Positions 63,888-64,000 of a DNA stretch of 64,000 nt are shown here, piece after piece. A program made the position numbers and the translations under genes. The stretch covers positions 126,607 to 190,606 of the forward strand of contig JAVSML010024426.1 of NCBI GenBank assembly GCA_038503035.1, read 5' to 3'. Origin of the DNA: Crocodylus rhombifer (Eukaryota; Chordata; Crocodylia; Crocodylidae). Numbering within the stretch: position 1 is the stretch's first letter; each line of letters begins with the position of its first letter. The notes below the pieces were generated by a model. The model did no database searches. It was not told the DNA's origin and saw only the letters and a program-made list of their open reading frames with translations.

Positions 63888-64000
63888 CAGGTATCAAATG
63901 TTTGGCAGCTCCATCCAGCCAGCAATGTCCTTGGGAGTCCAGGGTTATGGGACCCCAATGAATGTGGCCAGTGCCCTGCCACCACTGGAGCAGCCGCTGC
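63888..64000. mobile_element. hAT-like miniature element, cut by window end
   Basis: 'caggtatcaaatgtttggca' resembles the left end of the 41671 element (CAGGxGTxxAAAC type), followed by 'ccatccagcc'. The other end lies outside the window. Confidence 0.5.

Larger units (their letters stand above)
58956..64000 (-). other. LRCH2 intron 1 (3' part)
   Basis: About 5 kb upstream of exon 2. No CpG island and no glycine-rich N-terminal coding sequence, so exon 1 is not here. Contains a fragment at 59510-59600 ('tgctaca'-type end of the 35560 family), a weak CR1 tail at 62690-62742 and a truncated hAT-like end from 63888. The 213-codon frame at 60588-61229 shows no domain. Confidence 0.75.

Noticed and set aside
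58956..64000. LRCH2 exon 1
   Set aside because: No GC-rich, glycine-rich N-terminal coding sequence with a donor of the right phase is present; it should lie beyond the window.
1..64000. tRNA, snRNA, rRNA genes, CRISPR arrays, endogenous retrovirus
   Set aside because: None recognised on either strand; no LTR pairs, no reverse transcriptase frames and no regular spacer arrays.

Overview
The window looks like nuclear DNA of a crocodilian, or less likely a turtle. It holds CR1 LINE fragments throughout, several with the tail wording typical of crocodilians ('gggctggaagggacctc', 'ccaaccccctgctc'). It also holds hAT-type miniature elements, degraded MIR and L2 remnants, and no Alu- or L1-like sequence. 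There are no operons, and the only protein-coding gene I can support is a long, intron-rich one on the minus strand. The species call is an inference from repeat style.

That gene is LRCH2 (leucine-rich repeats and calponin homology domain containing 2). I can place 20 coding exons, taken to be exons 2 to 21, between 58955 and the stop codon at 20692-20694. Every junction read is GT-AG, and the exons join in one frame to give 652 complete residues. They encode most of the LRR domain, a charged linker, a short basic coiled-coil-like stretch and a C-terminal calponin-homology (CH) domain ending in a stop. The first exon (N-terminus, start codon, promoter) is not visible and should lie above 64000. 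The paralogues LRCH1 and LRCH3 fit less well in both the LRR and linker segments as I remember them.

Layout. 1-11000: intergenic, downstream of LRCH2, with CR1 pieces and some GC-rich patches but no supported gene. 11000-17820: AT-rich, mostly single-copy sequence with one composite miniature element (15872-16557). 17820-20691: repeat-poor, AT-rich block next to the stop codon, probably 3' UTR. 20692-26001: CH-domain and coiled-coil exons. 27646-33550: a run of small linker exons. 33551-44154: the largest internal intron (about 10.6 kb), filled with nested CR1 and hAT-like elements. 44155-53363: linker exons and the last LRR exon. 54320-58955: LRR exons. 58956-64000: part of intron 1.

The most notable non-coding structures are: one antisense CR1 broken by two miniature hAT-type elements, one with a perfect 8-bp target duplication (41415-42640); a 64-bp-arm foldback (35634-35792); a GC-rich ~490-bp insertion inside another CR1 (36345-36832); and two transposable elements lying within about 40 bp of LRCH2 donor splice sites. 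I found no RNA gene, CRISPR array, intact mobile element or undescribed protein system.
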